The notes under the pieces: model-generated | The model's input: the letters and a program-made list of their open reading frames with translations, nothing else | What the model was told of the DNA's origin: nothing | Database searches by the model: none | Program-made: the position numbers and the translations under genes | Assembly (NCBI RefSeq): GCF_003697915.1 | Contig: NZ_RCVN01000014.1 | Location: forward strand, 1-64,000 | DNA from: Staphylococcus pseudoxylosus | Lineage (GTDB): Bacteria; Bacillota; Bacilli; Staphylococcales; Staphylococcaceae | Length of the DNA: 64,000 nucleotides | Reading direction: 5' to 3' | Part shown: in pieces, positions 10,231 through 19,646 of the stretch | Layout of the letters: every line of letters starts with the position of its first letter | Position numbering within the stretch: position 1 is the first letter of the stretch

Positions 10231-11070
10231 TTAATATTCTGTTGTATGTTGTGTTTCATCATTTTGTTGATTTTCTTGTGTAGTCTCTTCCTTACTTGAA
10301 AGTGATTGCGCATAGACATATTTTTTGTGCGCTATTATTCTATACAATGCATAGATAAACACACAGATCATTGCTAAAAACAAAACAAAATATAAATGAT
10401 ATGGAATATTATTTAAACTCAATGCACCTAACACTACAGATTGTGAAATACCTTCAACCAGATAAAACAAAGGGTTCAGCATTAAAATATGCAACCATAT
10501 GGAGGTATCACTATTAGGAATAAAAATAATTGGCACAGTAAAGAACATTATAAATGTAACAACATAGAATATAATATCAACTTTACTTTGTATAATTGAA
10601 ATTAAGCCTAAAAGTGTAGATATCACTACTATAAACAGCATAGTCATAACAACATAAAATAATGCAGAGTATATAGAACTTTCAATATTAACTGGCGTTG
10701 CTAAGATAATAATTATGAGTGTAATCAACATAGTTACACTTGTAACAATCGCAATAAGAATATTTTGGTAAATAGGGTTTAAATTAAATAATTTCACTAT
10801 AAAATAATCGGTTTTAAATGTGTTGTAACTTTGGTATATCGCAACCCAAATAAACGCAAAACAGACTAATGAAGATAATCTAAAATAACCACGTGCTTGC
10901 TTAATTTCTTCAGTACCACTTAAATGAAATATCAACATCATTATAAGTAACATAGCAATGCTTACCACGAACGGTATTGCTAACCACATCCACTTTGATT
11001 TCAAACGATGATATGCATGTTTCATTAAATATGGCGTATTTTTTAAATAGCTAATCATACTATCAATCAT
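10231..11070 (-). CDS. TagG-like ABC-2 type permease
   Basis: The 279-residue protein has about six membrane segments (around residues 28-48, 66-85, 100-125, 130-155, 165-182, 230-247) and a short polar C-terminal tail rich in Q and E. Its size and topology fit the ABC2 permease family that includes TagG/TarG, which moves wall teichoic acid. It starts 9 nt after the stop of the TagH-like gene, so the two are cotranscribed and should form a complex. AGGTG precedes the ATG. The true tarGH genes lie elsewhere in staphylococci, so this is a paralogue with an unknown cargo. Confidence 0.7.
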   Translation of the reverse strand: MIDSMISYLKNTPYLMKHAYHRLKSKWMWLAIPFVVSIAMLLIMMLIFHLSGTEEIKQARGYFRLSSLVCFAFIWVAIYQSYNTFKTDYFIVKLFNLNPIYQNILIAIVTSVTMLITLIIIILATPVNIESSIYSALFYVVMTMLFIVVISTLLGLISIIQSKVDIIFYVVTFIMFFTVPIIFIPNSDTSIWLHILMLNPLFYLVEGISQSVVLGALSLNNIPYHLYFVLFLAMICVFIYALYRIIAHKKYVYAQSLSSKEETTQENQQNDETQHTTEY

Positions 11071-11079
11071 CTTTTACAC

Positions 11080-12612
11080 CTACAATTCAATATAAATCCA
11101 TTTATTATGCTTTAAATCTGCCATGAAATAACCATCGCCTGACTTAGTAATCCAGAAGTTATTTTCAATATCAAATTTGTCTTTCAATTCTTTTTTATCT
11201 TTAATAGGGAAAGTGAAACCAGTTAATTTATTTTGATCGTCAAAAATCATAGAAATTGGTTGTTGCACAATTGGTACATTAAAACGATTATCTTTCCCAT
11301 TTTCAGGTACAAGCGAGTCAGTTACTTTATTATGCTTTTTATGCAAATGACTGTTAAAAAACTCATTGTAATTACTATAATTCGTATGCATATACGGTGC
11401 TAATGATTTCAAGCTATGTTCTTCAAATAATCCCGCTGGATCAAAATAGCGTAATTTATTTTTGGCAATTTTATAATTGGTATTATCTACAACAATACGA
11501 TAATTTTTAGAATTTTCACCAGTGATCGTTACAAATGAATATTGATCTGCATTTATTTTCTTACCATTGTTCATGTTTTCTAAATTAACGGCATCATTTA
11601 ATACAATACCATACGCCAATTTCTCTTCATATGGGTTTTTCTGTTGATTTTGAATAGAAGCTTGGTCTTGATTTTCACCAATTTCAAGTTTACCTAAATC
11701 ATTAAACATCAATAATGCCATAAATAACAGGCCCATAAAGAAAACCGTAAATAAAGTCCAAAAGCGAACCAATGCAACAGGCGGCTTTGCGTGTTTATAA
11801 CGTTCAATTCTCCTAAAATTATAAGTCAATTCTGGAATTCTTGTTCTACTTTTTTTCCAGTCCACATCAAAATTATCTTTCTCTTGTTCATTCTTTAATG
11901 ATTGTCTATCCTTTTCATGTTCTTTAAACACAGGCAATACTTGTTTGATTGAACCTTCCATTCTTAATTGTCCGTGAGAAATCCAAGCTAAATAATTACT
12001 AGCTCTTGAAATGCGATTTACATCATCATCTATCATAACTATTGTTAAGTTATGATTTATGTATTCATCTGTTAATTCAATTGCTTTTTCAAAATAACTT
12101 TCATCCAAATTATGTAAGATTTGATTCATGATAATAATGCTAGCTTTAGACGTCCTAGCCAACGTAAATTGTAATTGAGCATACTGTTGATCGGTTAAAG
12201 AATTAATTGGTGCATTTGTTGCGTCATGTAGATGTGAAAACTTTATTATTTGTTCTACTTTATGTTCAGAAGTGTTGTATTGGAATAATGTAATTGCATT
12301 TTTTACATAATCACTTACAGATAAAGATAGCAACGATTTATCTTCAATATCCGCGAAAAACATGTCTGTCTTTCTCACAACTTTACCCTTATCTGGTTTG
12401 ATTTCACCGCTCAACAAACGACCTATCAATGATTTAGAGGAATCGATTTCACCAATTATACCTAAGGCTTCACCTTGATAGATATGTAGGTTAATATTAT
12501 TCAATTCTATATCTTCTGCATCATAACCAAAGGGTTGATACCATTTTTTGGATTTTCTATTTCTATAATAATGCGTTACATTCAGTAACTTTAATATAAT
12601 TGAACTACCCAT
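11080..12612 (-). CDS. TagH-like protein with a degenerate ABC ATPase domain
   Basis: The 510-residue protein has an ABC-like N-terminal domain (residues 1-225), a charged linker, one membrane segment (281-304) and an extracytoplasmic domain (310-510). This is the layout of B. subtilis TagH. All ATPase motifs have decayed: Walker A is GEIDSSKS (54-61), with the Gly before Lys60 replaced by Ser; Walker B is IIIMNQ (159-164), with Asn163 and Gln164 replacing Asp-Glu; the signature is LTDQQ (139-143); and the switch His region reads DDD (195-197). ATP hydrolysis is very unlikely. The frame is long and intact, so the protein is probably made. It lies between yfhH (15 nt) and the permease (9 nt), so it is part of the recX operon region. 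Confidence 0.75.
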   Translation of the reverse strand: MGSSIILKLLNVTHYYRNRKSKKWYQPFGYDAEDIELNNINLHIYQGEALGIIGEIDSSKSLIGRLLSGEIKPDKGKVVRKTDMFFADIEDKSLLSLSVSDYVKNAITLFQYNTSEHKVEQIIKFSHLHDATNAPINSLTDQQYAQLQFTLARTSKASIIIMNQILHNLDESYFEKAIELTDEYINHNLTIVMIDDDVNRISRASNYLAWISHGQLRMEGSIKQVLPVFKEHEKDRQSLKNEQEKDNFDVDWKKSRTRIPELTYNFRRIERYKHAKPPVALVRFWTLFTVFFMGLLFMALLMFNDLGKLEIGENQDQASIQNQQKNPYEEKLAYGIVLNDAVNLENMNNGKKINADQYSFVTITGENSKNYRIVVDNTNYKIAKNKLRYFDPAGLFEEHSLKSLAPYMHTNYSNYNEFFNSHLHKKHNKVTDSLVPENGKDNRFNVPIVQQPISMIFDDQNKLTGFTFPIKDKKELKDKFDIENNFWITKSGDGYFMADLKHNKWIYIEL

Positions 12613-12627
12613 CCTATCTTCATCCTT

Positions 12628-12942
12628 CTATAATTTTAATAATGCAATAGGTAAACCTTCTTCAGGTTCTGCACTTTTAATTCTAAAGCCCCATGCAAAC
12701 ACACCTTTTAATCTTTCAACTTTAAAATAGCTTCCTGTGCCATCATTTAATTTATATATTTTTCCTAGTTCAATTTTTGTTCTATCAACTAAGTAGCTTT
12801 CTGCAATTATAACTTTACTTTGATAGACATCGTATTCATTTAAAATACCATTCATTTCTGCTTTTCTCATTTTTTCTTTATAACTTTGAATTTCGTGACG
12901 TAATTCTATTTCACTCATTTCACTCAATTTCTTCTGTTCCAT
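12628..12942 (-). CDS. yfhH: YfhH family protein (DUF1811)
   Basis: A 104-residue soluble protein: an N-terminal helical hairpin (residues 1-55) and a C-terminal SH3-like beta barrel ([16 protein letters not shown] region onward). The function is unknown. Its start overlaps the recX 3' end by 23 nt, which implies translational coupling. The pairing of recX with yfhH is conserved in Bacillus and Staphylococcus. It is almost identical to the S. aureus sequence I remember. Confidence 0.88.
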   Translation of the reverse strand: MEQKKLSEMSEIELRHEIQSYKEKMRKAEMNGILNEYDVYQSKVIIAESYLVDRTKIELGKIYKLNDGTGSYFKVERLKGVFAWGFRIKSAEPEEGLPIALLKL

Positions 12943-13738
12943 CGACTATACCACTCTCTTCTAATTTACCTTTAATTTTATCATATTTATAGCCTTTTCT
13001 CATGAGGCCTTCAATGGTTTTATTAATCAATTTTCTGCCCGAATATTTTCTAGACTGTTTGTTATATACTTTCTCTAATTCTTGTTGTAATAAACCATCT
13101 AATTCTTCTTCTGGTTGAGAAAAATCCATTTCATCCATAACTTCTTTAATCTTTTCAAATGAGTATCCTTTTTGCATTAATGACTGAGTTAATTTTTCTT
13201 TTCTCTTTACTACTGGTCCCTTTTTTTGCTTTAAAATCTTATTTGCTACTTTAACAACCGCTTCTAATGGTTGTTCTGCTTCATATTTATCTACATAATC
13301 ATCTATAATCATTTGTTCGACGCCAGCTTCACGTAATTTTTCTTTGAAAATACCTGGACCTTTGTCAGTAGTTAAAATCATAGTGTTTTTTAAGCTATTT
13401 GCATAATCATTATGGTGAATCAAACGTTGATCATGACAGTATTCTATTACCTTTGCTATTACAGATTCTGAAACTTCTTTTTTTTGTAAATGTTGTATAA
13501 CTTCATGATCTGTTCTTTTCCGATAAGATATATATTGAATCGCTGTATTTACAGCTTGTCTATATTGATCATAGTTTTGAATTTTTTCCATATCTTGCGC
13601 TTCGACCACTTGGTCTTTTTTTAAATTGAAATGAATATACGTATCCATATCGATACCCATTTCAAATTCACCATCTAAATATAAATTAAAGCGCTCTTTA
13701 TTCTTTTTCTGTACTTCTATTTTAGTAATTTTAGGCAT
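12920..13738 (-). CDS. recX: Regulatory protein RecX
   Basis: Modulator of the RecA filament. The 272-residue protein is of the long Gram-positive type, built of repeated three-helix units; [18 protein letters not shown] and [15 protein letters not shown] are typical repeats, and [15 protein letters not shown] belongs to the conserved core. The frame opens with GTG at 13747, but GGAG spaced 8 nt from the ATG at 13738 gives [12 protein letters not shown] and the S. aureus length. It is the first gene of the recX-yfhH-tagHG-like cluster. No LexA-type site is visible upstream. Confidence 0.93.
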   Translation of the reverse strand: MPKITKIEVQKKNKERFNLYLDGEFEMGIDMDTYIHFNLKKDQVVEAQDMEKIQNYDQYRQAVNTAIQYISYRKRTDHEVIQHLQKKEVSESVIAKVIEYCHDQRLIHHNDYANSLKNTMILTTDKGPGIFKEKLREAGVEQMIIDDYVDKYEAEQPLEAVVKVANKILKQKKGPVVKRKEKLTQSLMQKGYSFEKIKEVMDEMDFSQPEEELDGLLQQELEKVYNKQSRKYSGRKLINKTIEGLMRKGYKYDKIKGKLEESGIVDGTEEIE

Positions 13739-13925
13739 AATCCTCACTCCACTTATTAGGATAACTTATATTGTTTATGAATGGAATTATAGTGTCTAGT
13801 ATATTTAAAATTAATTTTAATTCATAATATGTATTACTAAATTATAGCATTAATAGCCTAAAAATTTTATCCATATTAGGATGAACAACATATATCAGTT
13901 TGTAGATGCTTAATCCAAAATATAG

Positions 13926-13975
13926 AAAAAGCAGCAATATGCTATCCATCTTAGTACTAGATTTCATATTGCTAC
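13926..13975 (-). terminator. sgtB terminator
   Basis: On the minus strand GTAGCAATATG pairs with CATATTGCTGC and is followed by five T. It begins 10 nt past the sgtB stop and separates it from recX. Confidence 0.85.
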
Positions 13976-13984
13976 TTTATTTAG

Positions 13985-14794
13985 TTAAACACCTAATTCT
14001 TGTATAGCATTTTCATATTGTTCATTTGTTATATAATCTTGTTGTTTCATTTTTTCCAAATCTGTTTTAACTCGATTAATAAAATTCCCTGACATATCGT
14101 TTATGTCATACACACTTGGCGCATTAATTTTACTTGCTAAGATTGCGCTTTGTAAAACTGATATTTGTGGTAAATTAGGGTTGTTCTTATCTGTTGTCAC
14201 CCCAAAATAATGATTCGCTGCAGATTCTACAGTATACTGATCGCTACCAAAATATATATTGTTCACATAAAAACTTAACACTTCATTTTTATCATAATTT
14301 TTTTCTACTCTATGCGCGACAAATAATTCTTTGACTTTCCTAGTAAATGACTGTTCATTATCGTAGTAATAATTTTTCACCACTTGTTGTGTGATGGTAC
14401 TTCCACCTTGAACACTTTTATCACTTAGTGTTGAAAAAAGTGCTCTTGAAGTTCCTTTGAAATCAAATCCGTGATGTTTATAAAATCGTTCATCTTCCAT
14501 AGCAATAAATGCGCCTTTTGTATAATCAGGCATATTTGAAGCAGAAACAAAGCTTTCTTTGTCTTCAATTGTTTTTAATTCATCAACATCTGCTCTTAAA
14601 GACAGAGCATACATTGCACCAATAAAAACGCCTATTATCAGAATGATTGGCATTAATAGTTTAAATAACAACCCGATGCCTTTTTTCTTTTTCTTTGGCT
14701 TACTAACAGGTTGTGAGTAAGTATTGTGGTGCGGTATATTCGAACCTTTTGCTTTATAGTGTTTACTTTCTTTATATCGATCGCTTCTTTTCAT
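13985..14794 (-). CDS. sgtB: Monofunctional peptidoglycan glycosyltransferase SgtB/MGT
   Basis: Polymerises lipid II glycan strands at the outer face of the membrane. The 269-residue protein has a basic N-terminus, a membrane anchor (about residues 41-65) and a GT51 domain. Catalytic Glu100 lies in [14 protein letters not shown], and the other GT51 motifs [13 protein letters not shown] and [14 protein letters not shown] are intact. AAAGGAG precedes the ATG. Its length equals that of the S. aureus protein. In S. aureus it belongs to the VraSR regulon, and vraSR lies 8 kb away here. TTTAAA/TATAAT upstream form the likely promoter. Confidence 0.95.
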   Translation of the reverse strand: MKRSDRYKESKHYKAKGSNIPHHNTYSQPVSKPKKKKKGIGLLFKLLMPIILIIGVFIGAMYALSLRADVDELKTIEDKESFVSASNMPDYTKGAFIAMEDERFYKHHGFDFKGTSRALFSTLSDKSVQGGSTITQQVVKNYYYDNEQSFTRKVKELFVAHRVEKNYDKNEVLSFYVNNIYFGSDQYTVESAANHYFGVTTDKNNPNLPQISVLQSAILASKINAPSVYDINDMSGNFINRVKTDLEKMKQQDYITNEQYENAIQELGV

Positions 14795-14824
14795 GCGGTA
14801 GCTCCTTTATGTTGCTCTCATATC

Positions 14825-14853
14825 ATTATAAGTGAGTTTATCAATAGTTTAAA
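14825..14853 (-). promoter_or_regulatory. sgtB promoter
   Basis: The minus strand carries TTTAAA at 14853-14848 and a perfect TATAAT at 14830-14825 with a 17-nt spacer, 31 nt upstream of the start codon. The poor -35 fits an activator-dependent (VraR) promoter. Confidence 0.6.
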
Positions 14854-14951
14854 CGTTTATCTAGAGCTAATTGTAAAAATCAGTCCAAGGGTGTATGCCA
14901 TCCTCAACATGAAGTTTTACATTATAATCAAACCACATAAAATAACTTACA

Positions 14952-15060
14952 TTTCCATAAAAAAACTGGAAAAACAGTGACACTTACATATTATTTCATG
15001 ATAAATTTAAAAATATCACTTACCAATATGCGTTATCATATGTTTTTCCAGTTATGGAAA
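14952..15060 (-). terminator. Long-loop terminator or structured RNA after the DJ-1/PfpI gene
   Basis: On the minus strand TTTCCATAA-CTGGAAAAAC pairs with GTTTTTCCAG-TTATGGAAA across 66 nt, with a 5-nt T bulge on one arm. The inner stem is followed by seven T (CCAGTTTTTTTATGG), so it can end transcription of the gene whose stop lies 34 nt upstream. The loop is far larger than in ordinary terminators and holds a further small dyad (AGTGA/TCACT). Confidence 0.55.
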
Positions 15061-15094
15061 ATTAAACCACTATTTTATTTAATTAACGTTACTT

Positions 15095-15613
15095 TTAGTC
15101 GTTAAGTTGATTTACAATCTCTCTATTAAAATCATCTAAATCATCTGGTGTACGACTCGTAACGATATTTTTATCTACCACTACAGATTCGTCGACAACT
15201 TGTGCTCCGGCATTAGCCAAATCCTTGCGGACGTTTAATACTGCAGTTAATGTACGACCATTTAAGTCATCAGTATCTATTAGAATTTGTGGTCCGTGGC
15301 AAATCGCAAAGGTTGGAACATCGTTTTTAGTAAAGTATTTTGCAAATGTGCCGTATCTACCTTCAGAATCTCCACGCAAGTGGTCAGGTGAAAATCCACC
15401 AGGAATCAATAATCCATCATAGTCTTCAGGTTTAGCATCTGCAATACTTAAATCTACTGTAACTTTTTCACCGTGTTTGCCGACTACTTCGCTATTTGCT
15501 TCATCGCCAATTACAACTGTTTCATGTCCTGCTTCTTCAATTGCTTCTTTAGGACTTGTTAATTCGCTATCTTCAAATTCATTCGTTACTATGATTGCTA
15601 CTTTTTTCGCCAT
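15095..15613 (-). CDS. DJ-1/PfpI family protein (general stress protein 18-like)
   Basis: The 172-residue protein is of the YhbO/PfpI branch of the DJ-1 superfamily, linked to glyoxalase, deglycase-like or stress roles. The nucleophile is Cys105 followed by His106 in FAICHGPQI, and the oxyanion-loop motif [12 protein letters not shown] is present. The orthologue in S. aureus follows the sgtB region too. A GGTGATTATAC ribosome binding site region precedes the ATG. A sigma-B-like promoter lies upstream, which would fit a general stress role. The precise substrate is not known. Confidence 0.88.
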   Translation of the reverse strand: MAKKVAIIVTNEFEDSELTSPKEAIEEAGHETVVIGDEANSEVVGKHGEKVTVDLSIADAKPEDYDGLLIPGGFSPDHLRGDSEGRYGTFAKYFTKNDVPTFAICHGPQILIDTDDLNGRTLTAVLNVRKDLANAGAQVVDESVVVDKNIVTSRTPDDLDDFNREIVNQLND

Positions 15614-15651
15614 GTATAATCACCTTTCTCTATTTAAGTTCTACATATAAT

Positions 15652-15677
15652 ATAGACTAAATAACTAGGATTTAAAC
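15652..15677 (-). promoter_or_regulatory. Candidate sigma-B promoter of the DJ-1/PfpI gene
   Basis: The minus strand has GTTTAA at 15677-15672, then 14 nt, then GTCTAT at 15657-15652, compared with the sigma-B pattern GTTTAA-N12-14-GGGTAT. The -35 is perfect and the -10 matches four of six. A sigma-A reading with TATATT nearby is also possible. Confidence 0.35.
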
Positions 15678-15699
15678 ATAGTTTCTTATTTTCATTTAC

Positions 15700-15882
15700 T
15701 TATGCGTTATTTGAGTCAGAAGAGCTTGAAACAGTTTTAACTTTTTCTTCTAGTTGATCGAGCAAGCCAATCCACTCATCAATATCTTCTACTTTAACTT
15801 CATCTGGATTAACATGGTCAATGTCATCGATAAATTTTTCTAATCTAGCCTTTATTTGATCAATTGTTTGATTTTCATCCAT
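15700..15882 (-). CDS. Small acidic SE1561 family protein
   Basis: A 60-residue, strongly acidic, predicted all-helical protein without membrane segment or cysteines. It has the conserved core DDIDHVNPDEVKVEDIDEW. The function is unknown; the family appears restricted to staphylococci and relatives. AAGGAG precedes the ATG by about 12 nt. It is upstream of the DJ-1 gene on the same strand and divergent from yfkAB. Confidence 0.85.
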   Translation of the reverse strand: MDENQTIDQIKARLEKFIDDIDHVNPDEVKVEDIDEWIGLLDQLEEKVKTVSSSSDSNNA

Positions 15883-16139
15883 TTTTAAAAATGACTCCTT
15901 TTTTTATGATAGTTATATCCTAACATGGATTTGACAAATTTTGGTATAGTCTTAATAATATTAAATTGAATGTCTGGTTTGTTTAATGTTTTCATTCCTC
16001 CAAAATCATACATACATCATTTTATAAATCACATCACTACTTATAAATTAAATTATTTATTATGCTATGATGCAATTACTAAAATATATTTATTTTCAAT
16101 TATCCTAAGTACAAAGTTAATAAAAAGGAAGTTTAATTT

Positions 16140-17294
16140 ATGCTAAATCTACACATGACTAATTCAAAGAAACCAATTTCAATAAACAATGACCCTTGGG
16201 AAGCTTACAATGACATGCAAGAACACAATCGTTTAACGTTAAGTAATATAGAGTTTACTACGACTAATTTATGTAATATGCGTTGTAGTCACTGTGCGGT
16301 TGGTTATACATTGCAAACAGCCGACCCTGACCCACTGCCTATGGACTTAATTTATCGTCGCCTTGATGAGATACCAGATCTTAAAACAATGTCGATTACT
16401 GGTGGAGAACCTATGTTTTCGAAGAAATCTATTAAAAATGTCGTTAAACCATTATTAAAATATGCTTACGACCGTGGTATCTATACGCAAATGAATTCGA
16501 ATCTTACATTACCACTAGATCGCTATTTAGATATCGCTGAATATATAGACGTTATGCACATTTCCCACAATTGGGGTACCATCGATGAATTTACAGACGT
16601 TGGTTTTGGAGCCATGGATAAACAACCTCCTTTAAAAGCCAAACTTAAATTATATGATCAGATGCTTACAAATTCTAGCACTCTCTCTGATCAAGGTATG
16701 TTTGTCTCAGCTGAAACAATGTTAAATCAAAGTACTGTACCACATCTTGAAAAGATTCATAAAGAAATCGTTAATGATATGAAATGTCAGCGACATGAAA
16801 TTCACCCGATGTATCCTGCAGATTTTGCAAGTCAATTAGACGTATTATCACTTAAAGACATGAAAGCAGCGATACACCAACTTTTAGATTTACGTGATCC
16901 AGACTTATGGATGCTATTTGGTACGCTACCCATTTATCCATGTATTAATGACGAAAATGACCAAGCGTTGCTTCAACGTTTGCGTGATACGCCAAATGTC
17001 ACAATGCGCAATGACCCAGATGGTAGAAACAGATTAAATATTAATGTGTTTACAGGTAATGTGATTGTCACAGATTTCGGAGACGAAAACGGCACTATTT
17101 CAAATATTAAAAATGATAAATTACCCGATGTATTTAACCATTGGTTAAATTCCTCACTCGCACAATCACTGAATTGTCATTGTTCATCATTTAGTTGTCT
17201 TGGCCCTAATGTTCTTGTAAAAAACATGTATTATCCAAAAACTGATTTTAAAGAAAAAGAAAAAGATATGCACTCATTACATACGATGCTTTAA
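16140..17294 (+). CDS. yfkAB: Radical SAM protein YfkAB
   Basis: A 384-residue radical SAM enzyme. The [4Fe-4S] cluster motif is C45-x3-C49-x2-C52 in TTNLCNMRCSHCAVG, followed by the SAM-binding SITGGEPMFSK. A second cysteine cluster near the C-terminus (LNCHCSSFSCLG) probably binds an auxiliary cluster and is the reason for the CxCxxxxC name. The reaction is unknown. GGAAG precedes the ATG. It is monocistronic, flanked by a divergent small gene and by a strong terminator. Confidence 0.9.
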   Translation: MLNLHMTNSKKPISINNDPWEAYNDMQEHNRLTLSNIEFTTTNLCNMRCSHCAVGYTLQTADPDPLPMDLIYRRLDEIPDLKTMSITGGEPMFSKKSIKNVVKPLLKYAYDRGIYTQMNSNLTLPLDRYLDIAEYIDVMHISHNWGTIDEFTDVGFGAMDKQPPLKAKLKLYDQMLTNSSTLSDQGMFVSAETMLNQSTVPHLEKIHKEIVNDMKCQRHEIHPMYPADFASQLDVLSLKDMKAAIHQLLDLRDPDLWMLFGTLPIYPCINDENDQALLQRLRDTPNVTMRNDPDGRNRLNINVFTGNVIVTDFGDENGTISNIKNDKLPDVFNHWLNSSLAQSLNCHCSSFSCLGPNVLVKNMYYPKTDFKEKEKDMHSLHTML

Positions 17295-17363
17295 ATACTA
17301 ATCAAATGTATCGTATAGTTTAAATTCAATTATAAAAATAAAATGGGCTCGAGCTATACTAAT

Positions 17364-17416
17364 ATGATAAAAAAACGGCTAAGATCATTAATGGTCCTAG
17401 CCGCTTTTTTTATCAT
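17364..17416. terminator. Bidirectional terminator
   Basis: ATGATAAAAAAACGGCTA pairs with TAGCCGCTTTTTTTATCAT, with further pairing inside. It lies between yfkAB and the convergent thioesterase gene; A and T runs on both sides suit either direction. Confidence 0.92.
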
Positions 17417-17442
17417 TATATTAGATTTCGTCGTTCCAATCT

Positions 17443-17964
17443 CTATTTCATATTTTGAGCATTTGCTAAGAATGCTATGGTTTCTTTACTTTCATTTCTA
17501 CGTTCTTTTCTACGTTTCACTCGTGCAAGCGCCGTGTCATGAAACCACATTTCAGTTTGTGTCTCTGGATAAACTTGAGGTACCTCTTGTGGTTTACCAT
17601 CCTCATCTAGTGCAACAAAAGTTAAAAAGCTTAACGCTGCTAAATGTCGCTCATTTCGTATAATATCTTCTATAATGATTTGTACACAAACCTCCATTGA
17701 TGATTGTCCTGCATATGACACCATAGCTTCATATGACACAATATCACCAGTTTTAATCGGTTTTAAAAAATCTACAGAATCTGTTGAAGCTGTTACTACT
17801 TGAGAATTACTATGTTTCGTTGCAGTTATTGCAGAAATTTCGTCCACATTTGCCATCAACATACCACCAAACATTGTATGTAAATGGTTTGTATCTTGCG
17901 GAAATACTTGTCGTTCCTTAACACTTCTTGATTCAGACATTGACTTACGCTTTACATTTCCCAT
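17443..17964 (-). CDS. Acyl-CoA thioesterase, hotdog fold (YkhA/BFIT-BACH type)
   Basis: Hydrolyses acyl-CoA thioesters. The 173-residue protein has a single hotdog domain with the conserved HTMFGGMLMANVDEISAI segment (Asn/His and Asp typical of the active site) and SVDFLKPIKTGD. The C-terminal 40 residues are basic and variable. An in-frame ATG at 17976 abuts AAGGA; the ATG at 17964 (MGNVKRKSMSES) is better spaced and matches the S. aureus start. It is a single gene. Confidence 0.88.
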   Translation of the reverse strand: MGNVKRKSMSESRSVKERQVFPQDTNHLHTMFGGMLMANVDEISAITATKHSNSQVVTASTDSVDFLKPIKTGDIVSYEAMVSYAGQSSMEVCVQIIIEDIIRNERHLAALSFLTFVALDEDGKPQEVPQVYPETQTEMWFHDTALARVKRRKERRNESKETIAFLANAQNMK

Positions 17965-18052
17965 AATATAATCCATTCCTTTGCTTTTAACTAATAAAAA
18001 TCAGCGTTCTGAAATCACATCAAAACACTGTAAATTTATAAACCGTTATATC

Positions 18053-19291
18053 TTACTTTGCCCAATTTCCCTGTTCAAATACTAGTTCTTTTTCATCATT
18101 TTGTGTAATGCCATAAATAGTTAAATCGCGGCTACCAATCATAAAATCGACATGAACCAACGAATCATTAAGTCCGTGTTCTATTTTTTCATCCGTTGTC
18201 ATTTCTGTGCCGCCTTCAATATTGAAAGCATATGCCGCACCTAAAGCAATGTGGCATGAAGCATTTTCATCAAATAATGTATTATAATAAATCGTATTTC
18301 TGTTTGATATTGGTGAATCATCAGGTACAAGTGCTACTTCTCCTAAACGTTTTGCACCTTCATCAGTATTTAACAAGTCGCGTAATACTGACTCTCCTTT
18401 TTCAGCTTTAAAGTCAACTACAGCGCCATCTTTAAATGTTAACGTAAAATTATCAATAATGTTGCCATTATGGCTTAAAGGCAATTTATTCGTAACATAA
18501 CCATTAACTTTCAATCGATGTGGTGCAGTGAAAACTTCTTCTGTAGGTATGTTAGCTACAAAAGCTTGACCTTCACTTGTATAACTCGTAGCATCTTCCC
18601 AAATATGCCCTTCAGGTAAACCAATCTCTAAATCTGTACCTTCTGACACATAATGAAAAGCTTTATAGTTTTTAAGTTGCAACCTTTTAGCATGTTGACT
18701 TAAATTGTCCACGTGTTTTTGCCAATTCGTAACTGGATCGTTACCATCTACACGCACAATATCTAGTACTTCATCAATAAATTTATAGTATGCGTCTGTT
18801 TCTGATAGTTCTGGATAGACACGTTTTGCCCATGCTTTAGATGGAAATGCTGCTACACACCAAGGAAATTGATTTTTTTGACTCGCTTCCATATACCCTT
18901 TATATGCCATTGAATACTCTCGTTGAAAAGCGGATAATTTATCTCCATCTATACCACTTAATAAATCAGGGTCTTTAGTAATTAACGCAAGATTTGCTGC
19001 ACCTCTTTTAACATAATCCATGCGTTTTTCAACTTCATATGATTTAACTTCATTTTGCTCAAAATGTTCTACTGTTTCATTTTCAAATTTCAAACGTGAT
19101 AACCTATCATCACTATATTCGACTTTAACGTCAGAAGCACCACGTTGATAAGCAGCTTCTACTATGTAATGTGTTAACTCAAGCGCATCAACGCTCGAAC
19201 GAATAAATACTGGTTGATCTTTTTGAACATTCATACCTACACCTACTAAAAGTTCGGCATATTGTTTGAGTTTATCTTGTAATTGAGTCAT
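18053..19291 (-). CDS. Aminopeptidase of the M29 family (AmpS/PepS)
   Basis: Cytoplasmic two-metal aminopeptidase. The 412-residue length is typical. Family motifs include the glycine-rich [30 protein letters not shown] (metal-binding Glu), HNGNIIDN, the segment [15 protein letters not shown] (metal-binding His) and [12 protein letters not shown] with the final Asp. GGAGTGAGTATAT precedes the ATG. It follows the UPF0435 gene by 17 nt, so the two are cotranscribed. Confidence 0.92.
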   Translation of the reverse strand: MTQLQDKLKQYAELLVGVGMNVQKDQPVFIRSSVDALELTHYIVEAAYQRGASDVKVEYSDDRLSRLKFENETVEHFEQNEVKSYEVEKRMDYVKRGAANLALITKDPDLLSGIDGDKLSAFQREYSMAYKGYMEASQKNQFPWCVAAFPSKAWAKRVYPELSETDAYYKFIDEVLDIVRVDGNDPVTNWQKHVDNLSQHAKRLQLKNYKAFHYVSEGTDLEIGLPEGHIWEDATSYTSEGQAFVANIPTEEVFTAPHRLKVNGYVTNKLPLSHNGNIIDNFTLTFKDGAVVDFKAEKGESVLRDLLNTDEGAKRLGEVALVPDDSPISNRNTIYYNTLFDENASCHIALGAAYAFNIEGGTEMTTDEKIEHGLNDSLVHVDFMIGSRDLTIYGITQNDEKELVFEQGNWAK

Positions 19292-19308
19292 ATATACTCA
19301 CTCCATTC

Positions 19309-19512
19309 CTATTGACGAATCTGACCAAGTGCCTCTGCAATAGCTGATGCTTCACTTGGCGTAAATGACGCCTTTGATGTTACATAATCATAAATTTCAC
19401 GAATCTCTTGTTCATTCGCTGTTTTAAACTTCTCCGGATCAATCACGCTTTGATTCACAAGATTTAAGCGCCCTCTTATTTCGTCTATCATTTGCTCATT
19501 ATTATTTGCCAA
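19309..19512 (-). CDS. UPF0435 (DUF1128) family protein
   Basis: A small helical protein of unknown function, with the family core DPEKFKTANEQEIREIYDYV. The frame opens at an ATG at 19536, but the only good ribosome binding site (GAGGTG) is followed by a TTG at 19512, giving 67 residues and an N-terminus MANNNEQMIDE, close to the usual family length of about 68. It is the first gene of a two-gene unit with the aminopeptidase and is divergent from ptpA. Confidence 0.85.
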   Translation of the reverse strand: MANNNEQMIDEIRGRLNLVNQSVIDPEKFKTANEQEIREIYDYVTSKASFTPSEASAIAEALGQIRQ

Positions 19513-19646
19513 ATTATTCACCTCTTTTTTTCTCATTTTATCAAATTTAACTACCTTGTAAAACTTTTATCATAATTCCCCCTTTAGAAATGATTGAAAA
19601 AGCTTTAAAATGGGAATGAGGATTATATAAATTTGGAGGTACTCAT

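Noticed and set aside
14726..14980. An 84-codon plus-strand frame overlapping the sgtB start
   Set aside because: It covers the sgtB promoter and 5' end on the opposite strand, has no ribosome binding site and shows no family motif.
17343..17663. A 106-codon plus-strand frame
   Set aside because: It runs through a strong terminator and into the antisense of the thioesterase gene; there is no ribosome binding site.
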